A stretch of DNA of 64,000 nucleotides. It comes from an uncultured Eubacteriales bacterium (GTDB lineage Bacteria; Bacillota; Clostridia; Christensenellales; Aristaeellaceae). Made by a program: the position numbers and the translations under genes. The stretch covers positions 1 through 64,000 of the forward strand of contig CADAPM010000023.1 of the NCBI GenBank assembly GCA_902789795.1. Reading direction: 5' to 3'. Numbering within the stretch: position 1 is the first letter of the stretch; every line of letters begins with the position of its first letter. This document shows, piece by piece, positions 51,589-60,065 of the stretch. The notes below the pieces were generated by a model, which was given only the letters and a program-made list of their open reading frames with translations, did no database searches and was not told where the DNA came from.

Positions 51589-51921
51589 TTACTCTAATTC
51601 GGTGCCGCACTTCTTGCATACGCGGATGACGTTGCGGACCTTCTTGCCGTCCTTTTCAGTGACGGTCACTTTGCTGCCGAACCGACGGCCGGCATTGCAC
51701 TTCGGGCAGAACAGCATGACGTTGCTCGCGTCAATGGCGGCTTCCTTTTCGACGATGCCGCCGGGCTGGCCCTGCATGCGGGGTTTCTGATGCTTCTTGA
51801 CCATGGCGACGCCTTCGACGACGACACGGTTCTTCTTGGGTTCAGCGACCAGGACCTTGCCCTGCTTGCCCTTGTCCTGACCGGTGATGACAACCACAGT
51901 GTCCTTGGATTTTACGAACAT
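51589..51921 (-). CDS. rplX: 50S ribosomal protein L24
   Basis: L24 nucleates 50S assembly. The 110-residue protein has the KOW motif ([20 protein letters not shown] near 7-26) and [31 protein letters not shown] and CKKCGTELE at the C-terminus form a possible zinc pair. I start at ATG 51921, 9 bases after AAGGAGG; the longer frame has no site. It lies 13 bases after rplN. Confidence 0.96.
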   Translation of the reverse strand: MFVKSKDTVVVITGQDKGKQGKVLVAEPKKNRVVVEGVAMVKKHQKPRMQGQPGGIVEKEAAIDASNVMLFCPKCNAGRRFGSKVTVTEKDGKKVRNVIRVCKKCGTELE

Positions 51922-51934
51922 GCCATTGTCCTCC

Positions 51935-52303
51935 TTACAGTACTTCGGGCGCAAGGGACACGATCTTCATGAAGTCCTTCTCGCGCAGTTCGCGGGCCAC
52001 GGGCCCAAAGATACGGGTGCCGGTCGGCATCTTGTCGTCGTTGACAAGCACGGCTGCATTGTCGTCAAAGCGGATGTAGCTGCCGTCGGGACGGCGCTTG
52101 GGCTGGTGGCAGCGCACGATAACGGCCTTGACCACATCACCCTTCTTCACCGCGCCGCCAGGCGTGGCGCTCTTGACGGAGGCGACGATAATGTCGCCGA
52201 TGGAGCCGGTACGACGGAAGGAACCACCCAGCACGCGGATGCACATGATTTCCTTGGCGCCGGAGTTATCGGCAACCTTGAGACGCGTTTGCGGCTGAAT
52301 CAT
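51935..52303 (-). CDS. rplN: 50S ribosomal protein L14
   Basis: L14 sits at the subunit interface. The 122 residues begin [20 protein letters not shown] and include [24 protein letters not shown] (here [15 protein letters not shown]) and [20 protein letters not shown]. It is separated from rpsQ by 69 bases. Confidence 0.98.
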   Translation of the reverse strand: MIQPQTRLKVADNSGAKEIMCIRVLGGSFRRTGSIGDIIVASVKSATPGGAVKKGDVVKAVIVRCHQPKRRPDGSYIRFDDNAAVLVNDDKMPTGTRIFGPVARELREKDFMKIVSLAPEVL

Positions 52304-52372
52304 AGGGATATCCTCCTTTATATTTCCTCTTCATGCGGCCCTCAGGCCCATGAGAGGTTGAAAGCGCAGCGA

Positions 52373-52642
52373 TTATTTCGCCTTTTCGATGATCTCGACG
52401 AGGCGCCAGCGCTTTTCACGGGACAGCGGACGGGTTTCCATGACTTTCACGGTGTCGCCGATGCCGCATTCGTTCTTTTCGTCATGCGCCTTGATCTTGG
52501 TGGTCTTGTTGATGTATTTGCTGTACAGGGGATGCTTTACGCGGGTGGACAGCTTCACGACGATGGTCTTGTCCATCTTGTCGCTGACGACCACGCCGAT
52601 GCGGGTTTTCCGCATGCCCCGGTTTTCGGTCATTTCAGACAT
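52373..52642 (-). CDS. rpsQ: 30S ribosomal protein S17
   Basis: The 89-residue OB-fold protein carries [20 protein letters not shown] near 12-31, [20 protein letters not shown] and [20 protein letters not shown]. It is a primary binding protein of 16S rRNA. It follows rpmC by 23 bases. Confidence 0.97.
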   Translation of the reverse strand: MSEMTENRGMRKTRIGVVVSDKMDKTIVVKLSTRVKHPLYSKYINKTTKIKAHDEKNECGIGDTVKVMETRPLSREKRWRLVEIIEKAK

Positions 52643-52665
52643 GTGTCTTTCCTCCTCCTATCGGC

Positions 52666-52866
52666 TTACTGGTCGGCCTTCAGCTGCTTCTGCCGCTGGA
52701 CGGTCAACGCACGAGCGATGTCCTTACGGACTGCAGACAGCTGCATAACATTTTCCAGCTGACCGGTGGCAAGCCGGAAACGAAGGTTGAAGAGTTCGGT
52801 CTTCAGATCAGCGATCTTCGCAGTCAGCTCTTCATTGGTCATGGATTCGAAATTGCTGGCCTTCAT
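52666..52866 (-). CDS. rpmC: 50S ribosomal protein L29
   Basis: The 66-residue helical hairpin protein has the family signature [20 protein letters not shown] and [20 protein letters not shown]. It lies near the tunnel exit and helps form the trigger factor site. Its ATG overlaps the rplP stop by 4 bases. Confidence 0.97.
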   Translation of the reverse strand: MKASNFESMTNEELTAKIADLKTELFNLRFRLATGQLENVMQLSAVRKDIARALTVQRQKQLKADQ

Positions 52867-53306
52867 TTGCTTTCACCACCCGCTTCATTAGGTTTCACAT
52901 CGTCCTTGGAGACGATCTTGGTCTTAAGCGGCAGCTTACCGGACGCCAGACGCAGCGCTTCCTTCGCGATCGCCTCGTCGATTCCGCCGATCTCAAACAG
53001 TACACGGCCGGGCTTGACCACCGCGACCCAGTACTCGGGAGCGCCCTTACCGGAACCCATTCGGGTCTCGGCCGGCTTAGCGGTGACAGGCTTGTCAGGG
53101 AAGATCTTGATCCACACCTGACCGCCGCGCTTGGTGTAACGGGTCAGGGCGATACGAGCCGCTTCGATCTGCTGGGAGGTCACCCAGCTGGGCTCGGTCG
53201 CCGCGAGACCCCAATCGCCGTAGGCGACAAAATTACCGCGATGCGCCGCGCCCTTCATACGGCCGCGGAACTGCTTGCGGTGCTTGACTCTCTTAGGCAT
53301 CAGCAT
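52863..53306 (-). CDS. rplP: 50S ribosomal protein L16
   Basis: L16 helps to form the A site. The 147-residue protein reads [20 protein letters not shown], then [20 protein letters not shown] and [21 protein letters not shown] start at ATG 53306, 9 bases after GGAGG; the longer upstream frame overlaps rpsC and has no site. An ATG two codons later would also fit the family. Confidence 0.97.
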   Translation of the reverse strand: MLMPKRVKHRKQFRGRMKGAAHRGNFVAYGDWGLAATEPSWVTSQQIEAARIALTRYTKRGGQVWIKIFPDKPVTAKPAETRMGSGKGAPEYWVAVVKPGRVLFEIGGIDEAIAKEALRLASGKLPLKTKIVSKDDVKPNEAGGESK

Positions 53307-53308
53307 AA

Positions 53309-53980
53309 TTATTTGCCTCCTTCGATGGCGGCCTTGGGCTGCTTCTTGGCGGCCGGCAGAACCTGGCCCTTGTAGATCCAAACCTTGATGCCCAGACGGC
53401 CATAGGTCGTCTTCGCCTCGGCAAAGCCGTAGTCGATGTTGGCACGCAGGGTCTGCAGGGGGATGGAACCTTCATGATACTGCTCGGTGCGGGCAATATC
53501 AGCGCCGCCGAGACGGCCGGAGATGCTGGTCTTGATGCCCTTGGCGCCGGCCTTGGTCGCGCGCTGGATGCTCTGCTTCATCGCGCGGCGGAAGGAAATG
53601 CGCTTTTCGAGCTGCTGAGCGATGTTCTCAGCCACCAGCTGAGCGTCGGTGTCGGGGGACTTGACGGGCATGACGTCTACATGCACCGCGTGGCCCACGG
53701 ACTTTTCGATCTCGTTCTTGAGGTCGTCGATGCCCTTGCCGCCGTGGCCGATGATCATGCCGGGCTTGCCGGTGAAGATGGTCACGTTCATGCGCTGGGC
53801 GCTGCGTTCGATATCAATGCGGCTGATGCCGGTCTGATAGAACTTTTCTTTGAGCATATTCCGCAGCTCATAGTCTTCCTTGATCTGAGATGCGAAAAGT
53901 TTCTTGTCGCTGTACCACCGCGTGCTCCAGTCGAAGATAACGCCGACGCGCGCGCCGTGGGGATTGACTTTCTGTCCCAT
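53309..53980 (-). CDS. rpsC: 30S ribosomal protein S3
   Basis: S3 lies at the mRNA entry site. The 223 residues begin [20 protein letters not shown]. They have the KH domain with [20 protein letters not shown] near 72-91, and the C-terminal domain with [20 protein letters not shown] and [13 protein letters not shown]. The order rplV-rpsC-rplP is normal, with gaps of 1 and 2 bases. Confidence 0.98.
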   Translation of the reverse strand: MGQKVNPHGARVGVIFDWSTRWYSDKKLFASQIKEDYELRNMLKEKFYQTGISRIDIERSAQRMNVTIFTGKPGMIIGHGGKGIDDLKNEIEKSVGHAVHVDVMPVKSPDTDAQLVAENIAQQLEKRISFRRAMKQSIQRATKAGAKGIKTSISGRLGGADIARTEQYHEGSIPLQTLRANIDYGFAEAKTTYGRLGIKVWIYKGQVLPAAKKQPKAAIEGGK

Positions 53981-53981
53981 A

Positions 53982-54383
53982 TTAATCCTCCTTCGCCTGT
54001 TTGCTGTTCAGCACCACGCTAATGTGGCAGGTGCGCCTGAGCATCGGGGAGGCACTGCCGCGGCTGCGGGCTACATAGCGCTTCAGGGTCGGGCCCGGGT
54101 TCGCGTAGCACTCGGCGACGTACAGCGTGCTTTCGTCCATGTTCTTGTTGTTCACGGCGTTAGCCACAGCGCTGTTCAGCACCTTGAGGATGACCGGGGA
54201 CGCGGCCTTGGGGGTGAACTCCAGGATACCGCGGGCCTGCTCAACATCCTTGCCGCGGATCAGGTCCAGCACGATGCCGGCCTTGCGGGAGGAGATGCGG
54301 ATATACCGGGCGTGTGCCTGGGGCAGGGCATTGGCGCGCTTTTCGGCGCGGGCCTGGCCCTTTTTCGTAGTATTGGTTGCCAT
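53982..54383 (-). CDS. rplV: 50S ribosomal protein L22
   Basis: L22 lines the exit tunnel. This 133-residue protein has [20 protein letters not shown] near 19-38, [20 protein letters not shown] and the tip region [20 protein letters not shown]. It lies 18 bases after rpsS. Confidence 0.98.
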   Translation of the reverse strand: MATNTTKKGQARAEKRANALPQAHARYIRISSRKAGIVLDLIRGKDVEQARGILEFTPKAASPVILKVLNSAVANAVNNKNMDESTLYVAECYANPGPTLKRYVARSRGSASPMLRRTCHISVVLNSKQAKED

Positions 54384-54401
54384 CTTTCTTCTCCTTCCCT
54401 C

Positions 54402-54680
54402 TTATTTGCCGGTTGACGATTTCTCGCCGGCATGGCCCCTGAAGGTGCGGGTCGGGGCGAACTCGCCCAGCTTGTGGCCGACCATATCCTCGGTCACATA
54501 AACCGGCACATGCTTGCGCCCGTCATGCACAGCGATGGTGTGGCCAACAAACTCGGGGAAAATGGTGGATGCGCGGCTCCAGGTCTTCAGCACCTGCTTG
54601 TTGCCGCTTTCATTCATTGCGATAACGCGCTTCAAGAGCGCTTCCTGAACATAAGGTCCCTTTTTAACGGAACGGCTCAT
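54402..54680 (-). CDS. rpsS: 30S ribosomal protein S19
   Basis: The 92-residue protein [20 protein letters not shown], with [20 protein letters not shown] and [18 protein letters not shown], is S19, a 30S head protein that contacts the A-site tRNA. It lies 27 bases after rplB. Confidence 0.98.
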   Translation of the reverse strand: MSRSVKKGPYVQEALLKRVIAMNESGNKQVLKTWSRASTIFPEFVGHTIAVHDGRKHVPVYVTEDMVGHKLGEFAPTRTFRGHAGEKSSTGK

Positions 54681-54707
54681 GCATGATCCTCCTTCCTTGC
54701 CGCAGGA

Positions 54708-55538
54708 TTACTTGCCCGCGCGCTTGACAATCAGACGATTGGAATACTTCTTGTGCTTGCGGGTCTTGTAACCGAGCGCAGGCTTGCCCCACGGGGTCAC
54801 AGGCGCAGGCATACCGACGGGGGATTTGCCTTCGCCGCCGCCGTGCGGGTGATCGTTCGGGTTCATGACGACGCCGCGGACGGTGGGACGGACGCCCATG
54901 TGACGGGTGCGGCCAGCCTTGCCGATGCGGACGTTCTCATGATCCGTGTTGCCCACGGTACCGATGGTCGCGCAGGCGTCGATCGGGATCCTGCGGACTT
55001 CGCCGGAGGGCAGACGAACCTGGGCGAAATCGCCTTCCTTGGCCATCAGCTGAGCGCTCAGACCAGCGGAACGGACCAGCTGGCCGCCCTTGCCGGGCTT
55101 GATCTCCACATTGTGGATCAGCGTACCGACGGGGATGGAGCGCAGGGGCAGCGCGTTGCCGGGCTTGATATCGACGTTCTCACCGGCCACGACCATGTCG
55201 CCGACCTTCAGGTCCAGCGGGGCCAGGATGTAGCGCTTCTCGCCATCCGCGTAGGTCAGCAGGGCGATGAACGCGCTGCGGTTCGGATCGTACTCGATCG
55301 CGGTGACCTTGGCCGGGATGTCTTTCTTGTTGCGCTTGAAGTCGATGATGCGGTAGGTCTTCTTGTTGCCGCCGCCCTGATGACGGACGGTGATCTTACC
55401 CTGGCTGTTGCGGCCGGAGTGCTTCTTGATGTGTTCCGTCAGGGATTTTTCGGGCTTCTTCTTGGTGATCTCCTCGAAGGTCAGCACCGACATGAAACGG
55501 CGGGCGGACGACGTCGGCTTATATACTCTGATTCCCAT
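54708..55538 (-). CDS. rplB: 50S ribosomal protein L2
   Basis: L2 is needed for subunit joining and peptide-bond formation. The 276-residue protein has [20 protein letters not shown] near 7-26, [20 protein letters not shown] and the conserved tip [20 protein letters not shown] with [11 protein letters not shown]. It follows the fused rplD-rplW frame by 18 bases. Confidence 0.98.
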   Translation of the reverse strand: MGIRVYKPTSSARRFMSVLTFEEITKKKPEKSLTEHIKKHSGRNSQGKITVRHQGGGNKKTYRIIDFKRNKKDIPAKVTAIEYDPNRSAFIALLTYADGEKRYILAPLDLKVGDMVVAGENVDIKPGNALPLRSIPVGTLIHNVEIKPGKGGQLVRSAGLSAQLMAKEGDFAQVRLPSGEVRRIPIDACATIGTVGNTDHENVRIGKAGRTRHMGVRPTVRGVVMNPNDHPHGGGEGKSPVGMPAPVTPWGKPALGYKTRKHKKYSNRLIVKRAGK

Positions 55539-55556
55539 AATCCTTGTCCTCCCCTA

Positions 55557-56411
55557 TCACACCATACCCTCGAAAAACTCGATGGGCTTGGAATCTTCAG
55601 TCAGAATCACATACGCCTTCTTGACTTCGGCGGTACGGCCCTGGGTGCGGCCCTGGCGCTTCATCTTGCCGATGGTCCTGAGCGTATTCACGCGCGCTAC
55701 CTTCACAGGCGGGAAGCAGGCTTCAACGGCCTTCTTGATCTCCGTCTTGTTGGCGTTGATCGCGACTTCAAAAATGTACCGCTTGTCCGCGATGCCATCG
55801 TAACCTTTTTCGGTCAGGACAGGACGCAGGATAACGATCTTGTCAGCGTTGAGCAGGTCGTACACGTTGATGGTGTTGACGTAAGCGTCTTTCACACCGG
55901 GGATGTTCTTGCTCGCGCGGACCACGTCTTTCTGGTCCTGCTCGACCACCAGCAGGGTCTTCTTCTCAGACTCGAGAGCCTTGAGCATCTGGGCCACATA
56001 CTTGGTCTTGGCTTCCGCCAGCTTGATCTGATCGACGACCACGATCTCGTTGGCAGCGAACTTGGAGCTCAGCGCGCTCTTCATCGCGAGACGCTTGATC
56101 TTGCGGGGCACGTTGATGACATAATCCCGGGGCTGGGGCGCGAACACGACGCCGCCGTGACGGAACTGGGGAGCGCGGTTGCCATGGTGGCGCGCGTTGC
56201 CGGTGCCCTTCTGGCGATAGATCTTACGGCCGCCGCCACGGACCATTCCGCGGCTCAGGGCGCTCTGGGTGCCCTGGCGCTGTGCGGCCAGATAGGAGCG
56301 GACCATCAGGTGCATGGCGGCCACGTTGGGCTCGATGGCGAAGATCTCGTCATTCAGCTCCATGGTGCCGACCTGCTTGCCCTGCATATCCACTACTTGA
56401 ATATTCGGCAT
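55557..56411 (-). CDS. rplD: Ribosomal proteins L4 and L23 joined in a single reading frame
   Basis: Residues 1 to about 194 are L4: MPNIQVVDMQGKQVGTMELN, GGGRKIYRQKGTGNARHHGN and the near-terminal TINVYDLLNADKIVI. Residues 195-284 are L23: LRPVLTEKGYDGIADKRYIF, INANKTEIKKAVEACF and KPIEFFEG. The L4 C-terminal tail (about 12-15 residues), its stop, the intergenic spacer and the first few residues of L23 (rplW) are missing. The junction is near 55828, with no stop between. Neighbours are normal (rplC before, rplB after). It could be a true fusion, an in-frame deletion or an assembly error like that suspected in rpsK. Confidence 0.93.
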   Translation of the reverse strand: MPNIQVVDMQGKQVGTMELNDEIFAIEPNVAAMHLMVRSYLAAQRQGTQSALSRGMVRGGGRKIYRQKGTGNARHHGNRAPQFRHGGVVFAPQPRDYVINVPRKIKRLAMKSALSSKFAANEIVVVDQIKLAEAKTKYVAQMLKALESEKKTLLVVEQDQKDVVRASKNIPGVKDAYVNTINVYDLLNADKIVILRPVLTEKGYDGIADKRYIFEVAINANKTEIKKAVEACFPPVKVARVNTLRTIGKMKRQGRTQGRTAEVKKAYVILTEDSKPIEFFEGMV

Positions 56412-56428
56412 GACTTTCTTCCTCCTTG

Positions 56429-57073
56429 TCAGGCTTTCACGGAATCACGGATCAGCAGCAGACCCTCGTTGGGGCCGGGCACCGCGCCGTGGACCAGCAG
56501 CAGGCTGCGTTCCGCGTCGACCTTGACGATCTCAAGATGCTGGATGGTCACACGCTCTACGCCGTAGTGGCCGGGCATGTGCTTGTTCTTGAACACACGG
56601 GACGGGTCAGAGTTCGCGCTCATGGAGCCGACGCCGCGATGATACTTGGAGCCGTGGGCCATGGGGCCGGTGTGCTGATTCCAGCGGTAGATGGCGCCGG
56701 TGAAGCCGCGGCCCTTGGTGGTGCCGGTGATGTCCACGGTCTCGCCTTCGGCGAAGATGTCCGCCTTGACAACCTGGCCGACTTCGTAGCCTTCGCAATC
56801 GTCCAGCCGGAACTCACGCAGCACGCGCTGGGGGGCGACGCCCGCCTTCTTGTAGTGGCCGTTGACCGGCTTGGTCAGCAGCTTCTCAGCGCGCTTTTCG
56901 GTGAGCTCACCGAAGCCGAACTGGATGGAATCATAACCGTCCTTGCCGGACGCAGACTTCTTGGTCACGACCGTGCAGGGACCCGCCTGGATGACGGTCA
57001 CCGGTACGAGGCGGCCGTCCGGCAGGAAAATCTGGGTCATCCCCAGCTTTTTGCCAATAATTGCCTTTTTCAT
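56429..57073 (-). CDS. rplC: 50S ribosomal protein L3
   Basis: L3 starts 50S assembly and reaches the peptidyl-transferase centre. The 214 residues begin KKAIIGKKLGMTQIFLPDGR and include TGTTKGRGFTGAIYRWNQHT and GSKYHRGVGSMSANSDPSRV with KNKHMPGHYG. It follows rpsJ by 14 bases. Confidence 0.98.
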   Translation of the reverse strand: MKKAIIGKKLGMTQIFLPDGRLVPVTVIQAGPCTVVTKKSASGKDGYDSIQFGFGELTEKRAEKLLTKPVNGHYKKAGVAPQRVLREFRLDDCEGYEVGQVVKADIFAEGETVDITGTTKGRGFTGAIYRWNQHTGPMAHGSKYHRGVGSMSANSDPSRVFKNKHMPGHYGVERVTIQHLEIVKVDAERSLLLVHGAVPGPNEGLLLIRDSVKA

Positions 57074-57087
57074 GATAGCCTCCTGCC

Positions 57088-57396
57088 TTACAGTTTGATC
57101 TCGATATCGACGCCTGCCGGCAAATCAAGCTTCATCATGGCATCGACGGTGCGCTGGTTGACGTTGTACACGTCGATCAGGCGCTTGTGCGTGCGGCGCT
57201 CAAACTGCTCGCGGCTGTCCTTATACTTGTGCGGAGAACGGAGGATCGTCACGATCTCCTTCTCGGTCGGCAGCGGGATAGGTCCCGAAACGCGCGCGTT
57301 GGTACGCTTAGCGGTTTCCACAATACGCTCGGCGGACTGATCCACGAGGTTGTGCTCGTAGCCCTTGAGCTTGATGCGGATCTTCTGGTTGGCCAT
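57088..57396 (-). CDS. rpsJ: 30S ribosomal protein S10
   Basis: S10 is a 30S head protein and also a transcription antitermination factor with NusB. The 102-residue protein has [20 protein letters not shown] near 5-24, [20 protein letters not shown] and [20 protein letters not shown]. It is the first gene of the superoperon, preceded by a structured leader of about 220 bases. Confidence 0.98.
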   Translation of the reverse strand: MANQKIRIKLKGYEHNLVDQSAERIVETAKRTNARVSGPIPLPTEKEIVTILRSPHKYKDSREQFERRTHKRLIDVYNVNQRTVDAMMKLDLPAGVDIEIKL

Positions 57397-57409
57397 AGGT
57401 TTTCCTCCT

Positions 57410-57620
57410 TAGTTCGTAACTCTCTGTCGTCGGGGGGAGATATTGCTGCGTCCGCCGTAGGAAGACTCGCAGGTGACTTCCCTTTGCTGACGCGCAAACC
57501 CGGCGATGCCGGATTTTCCGGCTTCGAGTCCGTTCGCCCGATTTCCGGGCCTGGTCCACGATAATTACCCGTTCCGGCCAGAACGGCAACTTACCGCTTC
57601 TACCCATAAACAGACAACAG
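57410..57620 (-). promoter_or_regulatory. Structured leader of the S10 operon
   Basis: On the minus strand the leader can form CCGTTC/GAACGG, GCCGGAAAATCCGGC and a long-range GACTCG/CGAGTC pairing. In other bacteria r-protein operons are controlled by binding of a product protein such as L4 to the S10 leader. I infer such a control element here; no known family was matched. Confidence 0.45.
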
Positions 57621-57624
57621 GCCG

Positions 57625-57653
57625 ATTATATATCCTTTTTTACAGAATTGCAA
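57625..57653 (-). promoter_or_regulatory. Promoter of the S10-spc-alpha superoperon
   Basis: TTGCAA (57648-57653), a 17-base spacer and TATAAT (57625-57630) on the minus strand. The stretch 57654-57765 upstream is AT-rich; I see nothing else in it. Confidence 0.85.
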
Positions 57654-57765
57654 GTGTTTTTCAGATGTATTTTGAAATTTTTCTGATATTTTTTGACGAA
57701 AAACACCGATATTACTGCATTTTTGGATGGAGGCATTATACGTTGCGCCGGGCGTTTAATTTAAT

Positions 57766-57933
57766 GAGGAATTAGGAATGAGGAATGAGGAGTTCAGGTG
57801 CAAATGCCGCCGCTTCGCTCTGGCATTTGTTCGATTGTATATCGCGCGTAGCGCCGCAACAATCGAAGAATACTCCGTAACGCAGTGGAGGAGTTTCTTC
57901 CTGAACTCCTCACTCCTCATTCCTAACTCCTAA
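57766..57933. repeat. Long hairpin with purine-rich heptad arms (element 3)
   Basis: The arm 57766-57798 (7-mers GAGGAAT, TAGGAAT, GAGGAAT, GAGGAGT, then TCAGG) is complementary to 57900-57933 with few mismatches. The 101-base interior contains further hairpins (CAAATGCC/GGCATTTG, TTCGATTGT/ACAATCGAA, TACTCC/GGAG). It begins directly at the stop codon of the recombinase gene and has the same design as the elements at 6972 and 30929. Confidence 0.8.
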
Positions 57934-59028
57934 CTATTTTTCTTCCTCTTCTTCCTTTTTATCTTCCACTTTCGGTAACACAGCCCGGCGGGCGGCCTGC
58001 CGCTTGTGCTCCTCGCTCATGGCGGCGTAGTGGCGGCGGGTGGTGTTCACGTCCGTGTGGCCGAGCACGTCCGCTACCAGGTAGATGTCTCCCGTCTCCT
58101 GATAGAGGTTCGTGCCGAAGGTGCTGCGCAGCTTGTGGGGGCTTAACCGCTTTTTGAGCGGCGCGGCGACCAGGGCATATTTCTTGACCAGGTTCTCCAC
58201 CGCCCGCTGGGTGATCCGGCGCTTCTGCAGGGACAGAAAGAGCGCGTCCTCGTGTCCCGGCAGCGGCTCGATCTCCGAGCGCTCCTCCATGTACCGCTTC
58301 AGAGCCTCCCCTACCTGGTCCGGATAATACAGGATGGTCTGGTTCCCGCCCTTGCGGGTGACCTGGAAAGCGTTGTCCTCAAAATCGATATCACTGATAT
58401 TGATGCCCACCAATTCGCTCACACGGATGCCCGTGCCCAGGAACATGAGCAGGATCGCCACGTCCCGCCGGGCGGTCTTCCGGTTGGAGGCCTGCTGGCG
58501 CGCGGTCAGTCCCTCCCCCGATTCGGCGCTGGCCAGCATCTTCACCATTTCCTCGTAGTCCAGGCGCAGGATGGGCTTCTCGTGCAGCTTGGGCAGGGTG
58601 ACCAGGGTCGCGATGTTGGCGGGGATGTGGCCGCTTTTGAACAGGTATTCGAACAGCGAGCGCAGGGAGCACAGCTTGCGCATGATGCCCAGCTCGTGGT
58701 TCTGCATCAGGGAGTCGTCCCGGGTGAAGTACTGGCTCAGGTAGTCCTGGAAGCCCTCGATGTCCCGAGCCTTCAGGCGGCTCAGCTCCTGATCCCCGAT
58801 CAGGGGGATGCTCAGCTCGGCGAAATCTCCGTTCTCCTTCTGCAGATAATCAAAGAACAGCCGGTAGTCATAGGCATAGGCCAGGCGCGTCAGGGTGCTG
58901 GTGGTATGCTGGATCGACCGGAAAAAGTCCGTGCACACCGCCGGCAGCTCCCGCTCCAGCTGCCGCAGGCGCTCGTTCCGGCGGATGTCCTGCTGGGTCT
59001 TGTAATCGGCTTTCTGCTGATAGGGCAT
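57934..59028 (-). CDS. Tyrosine recombinase, XerC/D-like
   Basis: The 364-residue protein has the phage-integrase fold. An N-terminal SAM-like domain covers about 30-145. The catalytic domain carries Arg in FLGTGIRVSEL near 198-208, Lys in QVTRKGGNQT near 228, HxxR in SPHKLRSTFGT near 300, His in VLGHTDVNTT and the nucleophile Tyr in RRHYAAMSEEHKRQ near 338. A Glu-rich tail ends it. It could be the Xer enzyme for chromosome dimers or the recombinase of a mobile element; no att sites or cargo are visible. The promoter overlaps the whiA terminator, and a heptad hairpin starts at its stop codon. Confidence 0.88.
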   Translation of the reverse strand: MPYQQKADYKTQQDIRRNERLRQLERELPAVCTDFFRSIQHTTSTLTRLAYAYDYRLFFDYLQKENGDFAELSIPLIGDQELSRLKARDIEGFQDYLSQYFTRDDSLMQNHELGIMRKLCSLRSLFEYLFKSGHIPANIATLVTLPKLHEKPILRLDYEEMVKMLASAESGEGLTARQQASNRKTARRDVAILLMFLGTGIRVSELVGINISDIDFEDNAFQVTRKGGNQTILYYPDQVGEALKRYMEERSEIEPLPGHEDALFLSLQKRRITQRAVENLVKKYALVAAPLKKRLSPHKLRSTFGTNLYQETGDIYLVADVLGHTDVNTTRRHYAAMSEEHKRQAARRAVLPKVEDKKEEEEEK

Positions 59029-59047
59029 GCGCGCCTCCTGTATAATA

Positions 59048-59057
59048 GGTAATTACC
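59048..59057. promoter_or_regulatory. Palindrome GGTAATTACC at the recombinase transcription start
   Basis: A perfect 10-bp palindrome lies just downstream of the -10 box (59063-59068) and before the AGGAGG site. It is placed where a repressor or the recombinase itself could bind. Function is inferred from position only. Confidence 0.4.
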
Positions 59058-59062
59058 CGTAC

Positions 59063-59090
59063 ATTATACCATACTATTCGTAAAAAACAA
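59063..59090 (-). promoter_or_regulatory. Promoter of the tyrosine recombinase gene
   Basis: TATAAT (59063-59068) with TTGTTT (59085-59090) at a 16-base spacing. The -35 box lies in the T-tract and stem edge of the terminator at 59082-59114. Confidence 0.55.
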
Positions 59091-59114
59091 CAGGAAGGCT
59101 GCTGCCCTCCTGTT
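59082..59114 (-). terminator. Terminator of the pepV-manA-murB-whiA unit
   Basis: AACAGGAGGGC and GCCTTCCTGTT (59104-59114 with 59089-59099, one G-T pair) with TTTTTT after it on the minus strand. Confidence 0.85.
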
Positions 59115-59120
59115 TCCTAT

Positions 59121-60065
59121 TTAATGGATCCCGGCTGCGTCCAGGATTCCCCTCAGTTCCTTGAAGCGCAGGGATATCGCCGCCTTCCCCACCGGCGGGT
59201 CGCAGAGCGCCCCCAATTCCTGCAGGGAGGCCTCCGGGTGGTCAAGCCTCAGCTGCGCCGCTTCCTTTAATCGGGGCGGGAGCTCGTCCAGGGAATGATG
59301 AGCCTGATAAGCCAGGATGCGGTCATACTGCCGCGCGGCCGCCGTCAGCATCCGGGCCGTGTTCGCCGTATCGCAGTTGGTCTGACGGTTGGCGATGCCG
59401 CCCGCGGCGCGGCGGATCCGCGCGTCCTCCAGTTGAAACAGCGCCTGGTGCGCGCTCATCAGGGCCAGCAGGTCCCGGACCTCGTCCCCACGCTCCACAT
59501 ACACGATCTCTTCCATGCCGCGCTGCCGGGTCCGGGGCTCGATGCCCGACTGCCTAAGCAGCTGCTTGAGGGTCTCCGCCCGCTCCTCGCTGTCCATGGC
59601 GAACTCGATCAGATAGGCCGTTTCCGGATCCCGGGCGTGGCCCTTCGCGATGTACGCCCCGCGGATGAACGCCCGCCGGCAGCAGCGCCGGGTGCGCGTG
59701 CCGCGCGGGATATGGTGCAGCATGACGCTGCCCGACTTGGGGTCGAACATGTGCAGCATCAGCAGCAGGCGCTTGGCGTCGTACTCGCTGATCGTCAGGT
59801 CGATCAGCCTGCGCTTGCGGAAGTGGGGCTCCACATGGAAGGAGATGGTAGGCGTCATGTCCAGCCTGCGCTTGAGCAGCAGGAAGACCATGCGCGCCGT
59901 GTCCCCGTCCGGCAGGCGGTAGCGCACCTGAAAGCGCCCGCCGCCCTTCAGCAGGATGACGCCGTAGCCCTGGGTCAGGGCGTTCAGCTCGCTCTGCAGG
60001 CAGCAGGGCTTTTCCGGGAGGGTCTTCAGCAGCTCCTTCCGGACCGACTCGGAGAAGCCGGCCAT
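59121..60065 (-). CDS. whiA: DNA-binding protein WhiA
   Basis: WhiA joins a LAGLIDADG-like domain to a C-terminal helix-turn-helix. In Gram-positives it affects division, and sporulation in actinomycetes. The 314 residues include SFSESVRKELLKTL-like MAGFSESVRKELLKTL, CCRRAFIRGAYIAKGHARDP near 128-147 and NRQTNCDTANTARMLTAAAR near 228-247. It ends in a helix-turn-helix (LQELGALCDPPVGKAAISLR). The ATG overlaps the murB stop by 1 base. The usual rapZ-yvcK partners are absent here. Confidence 0.93.
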   Translation of the reverse strand: MAGFSESVRKELLKTLPEKPCCLQSELNALTQGYGVILLKGGGRFQVRYRLPDGDTARMVFLLLKRRLDMTPTISFHVEPHFRKRRLIDLTISEYDAKRLLLMLHMFDPKSGSVMLHHIPRGTRTRRCCRRAFIRGAYIAKGHARDPETAYLIEFAMDSEERAETLKQLLRQSGIEPRTRQRGMEEIVYVERGDEVRDLLALMSAHQALFQLEDARIRRAAGGIANRQTNCDTANTARMLTAAARQYDRILAYQAHHSLDELPPRLKEAAQLRLDHPEASLQELGALCDPPVGKAAISLRFKELRGILDAAGIH

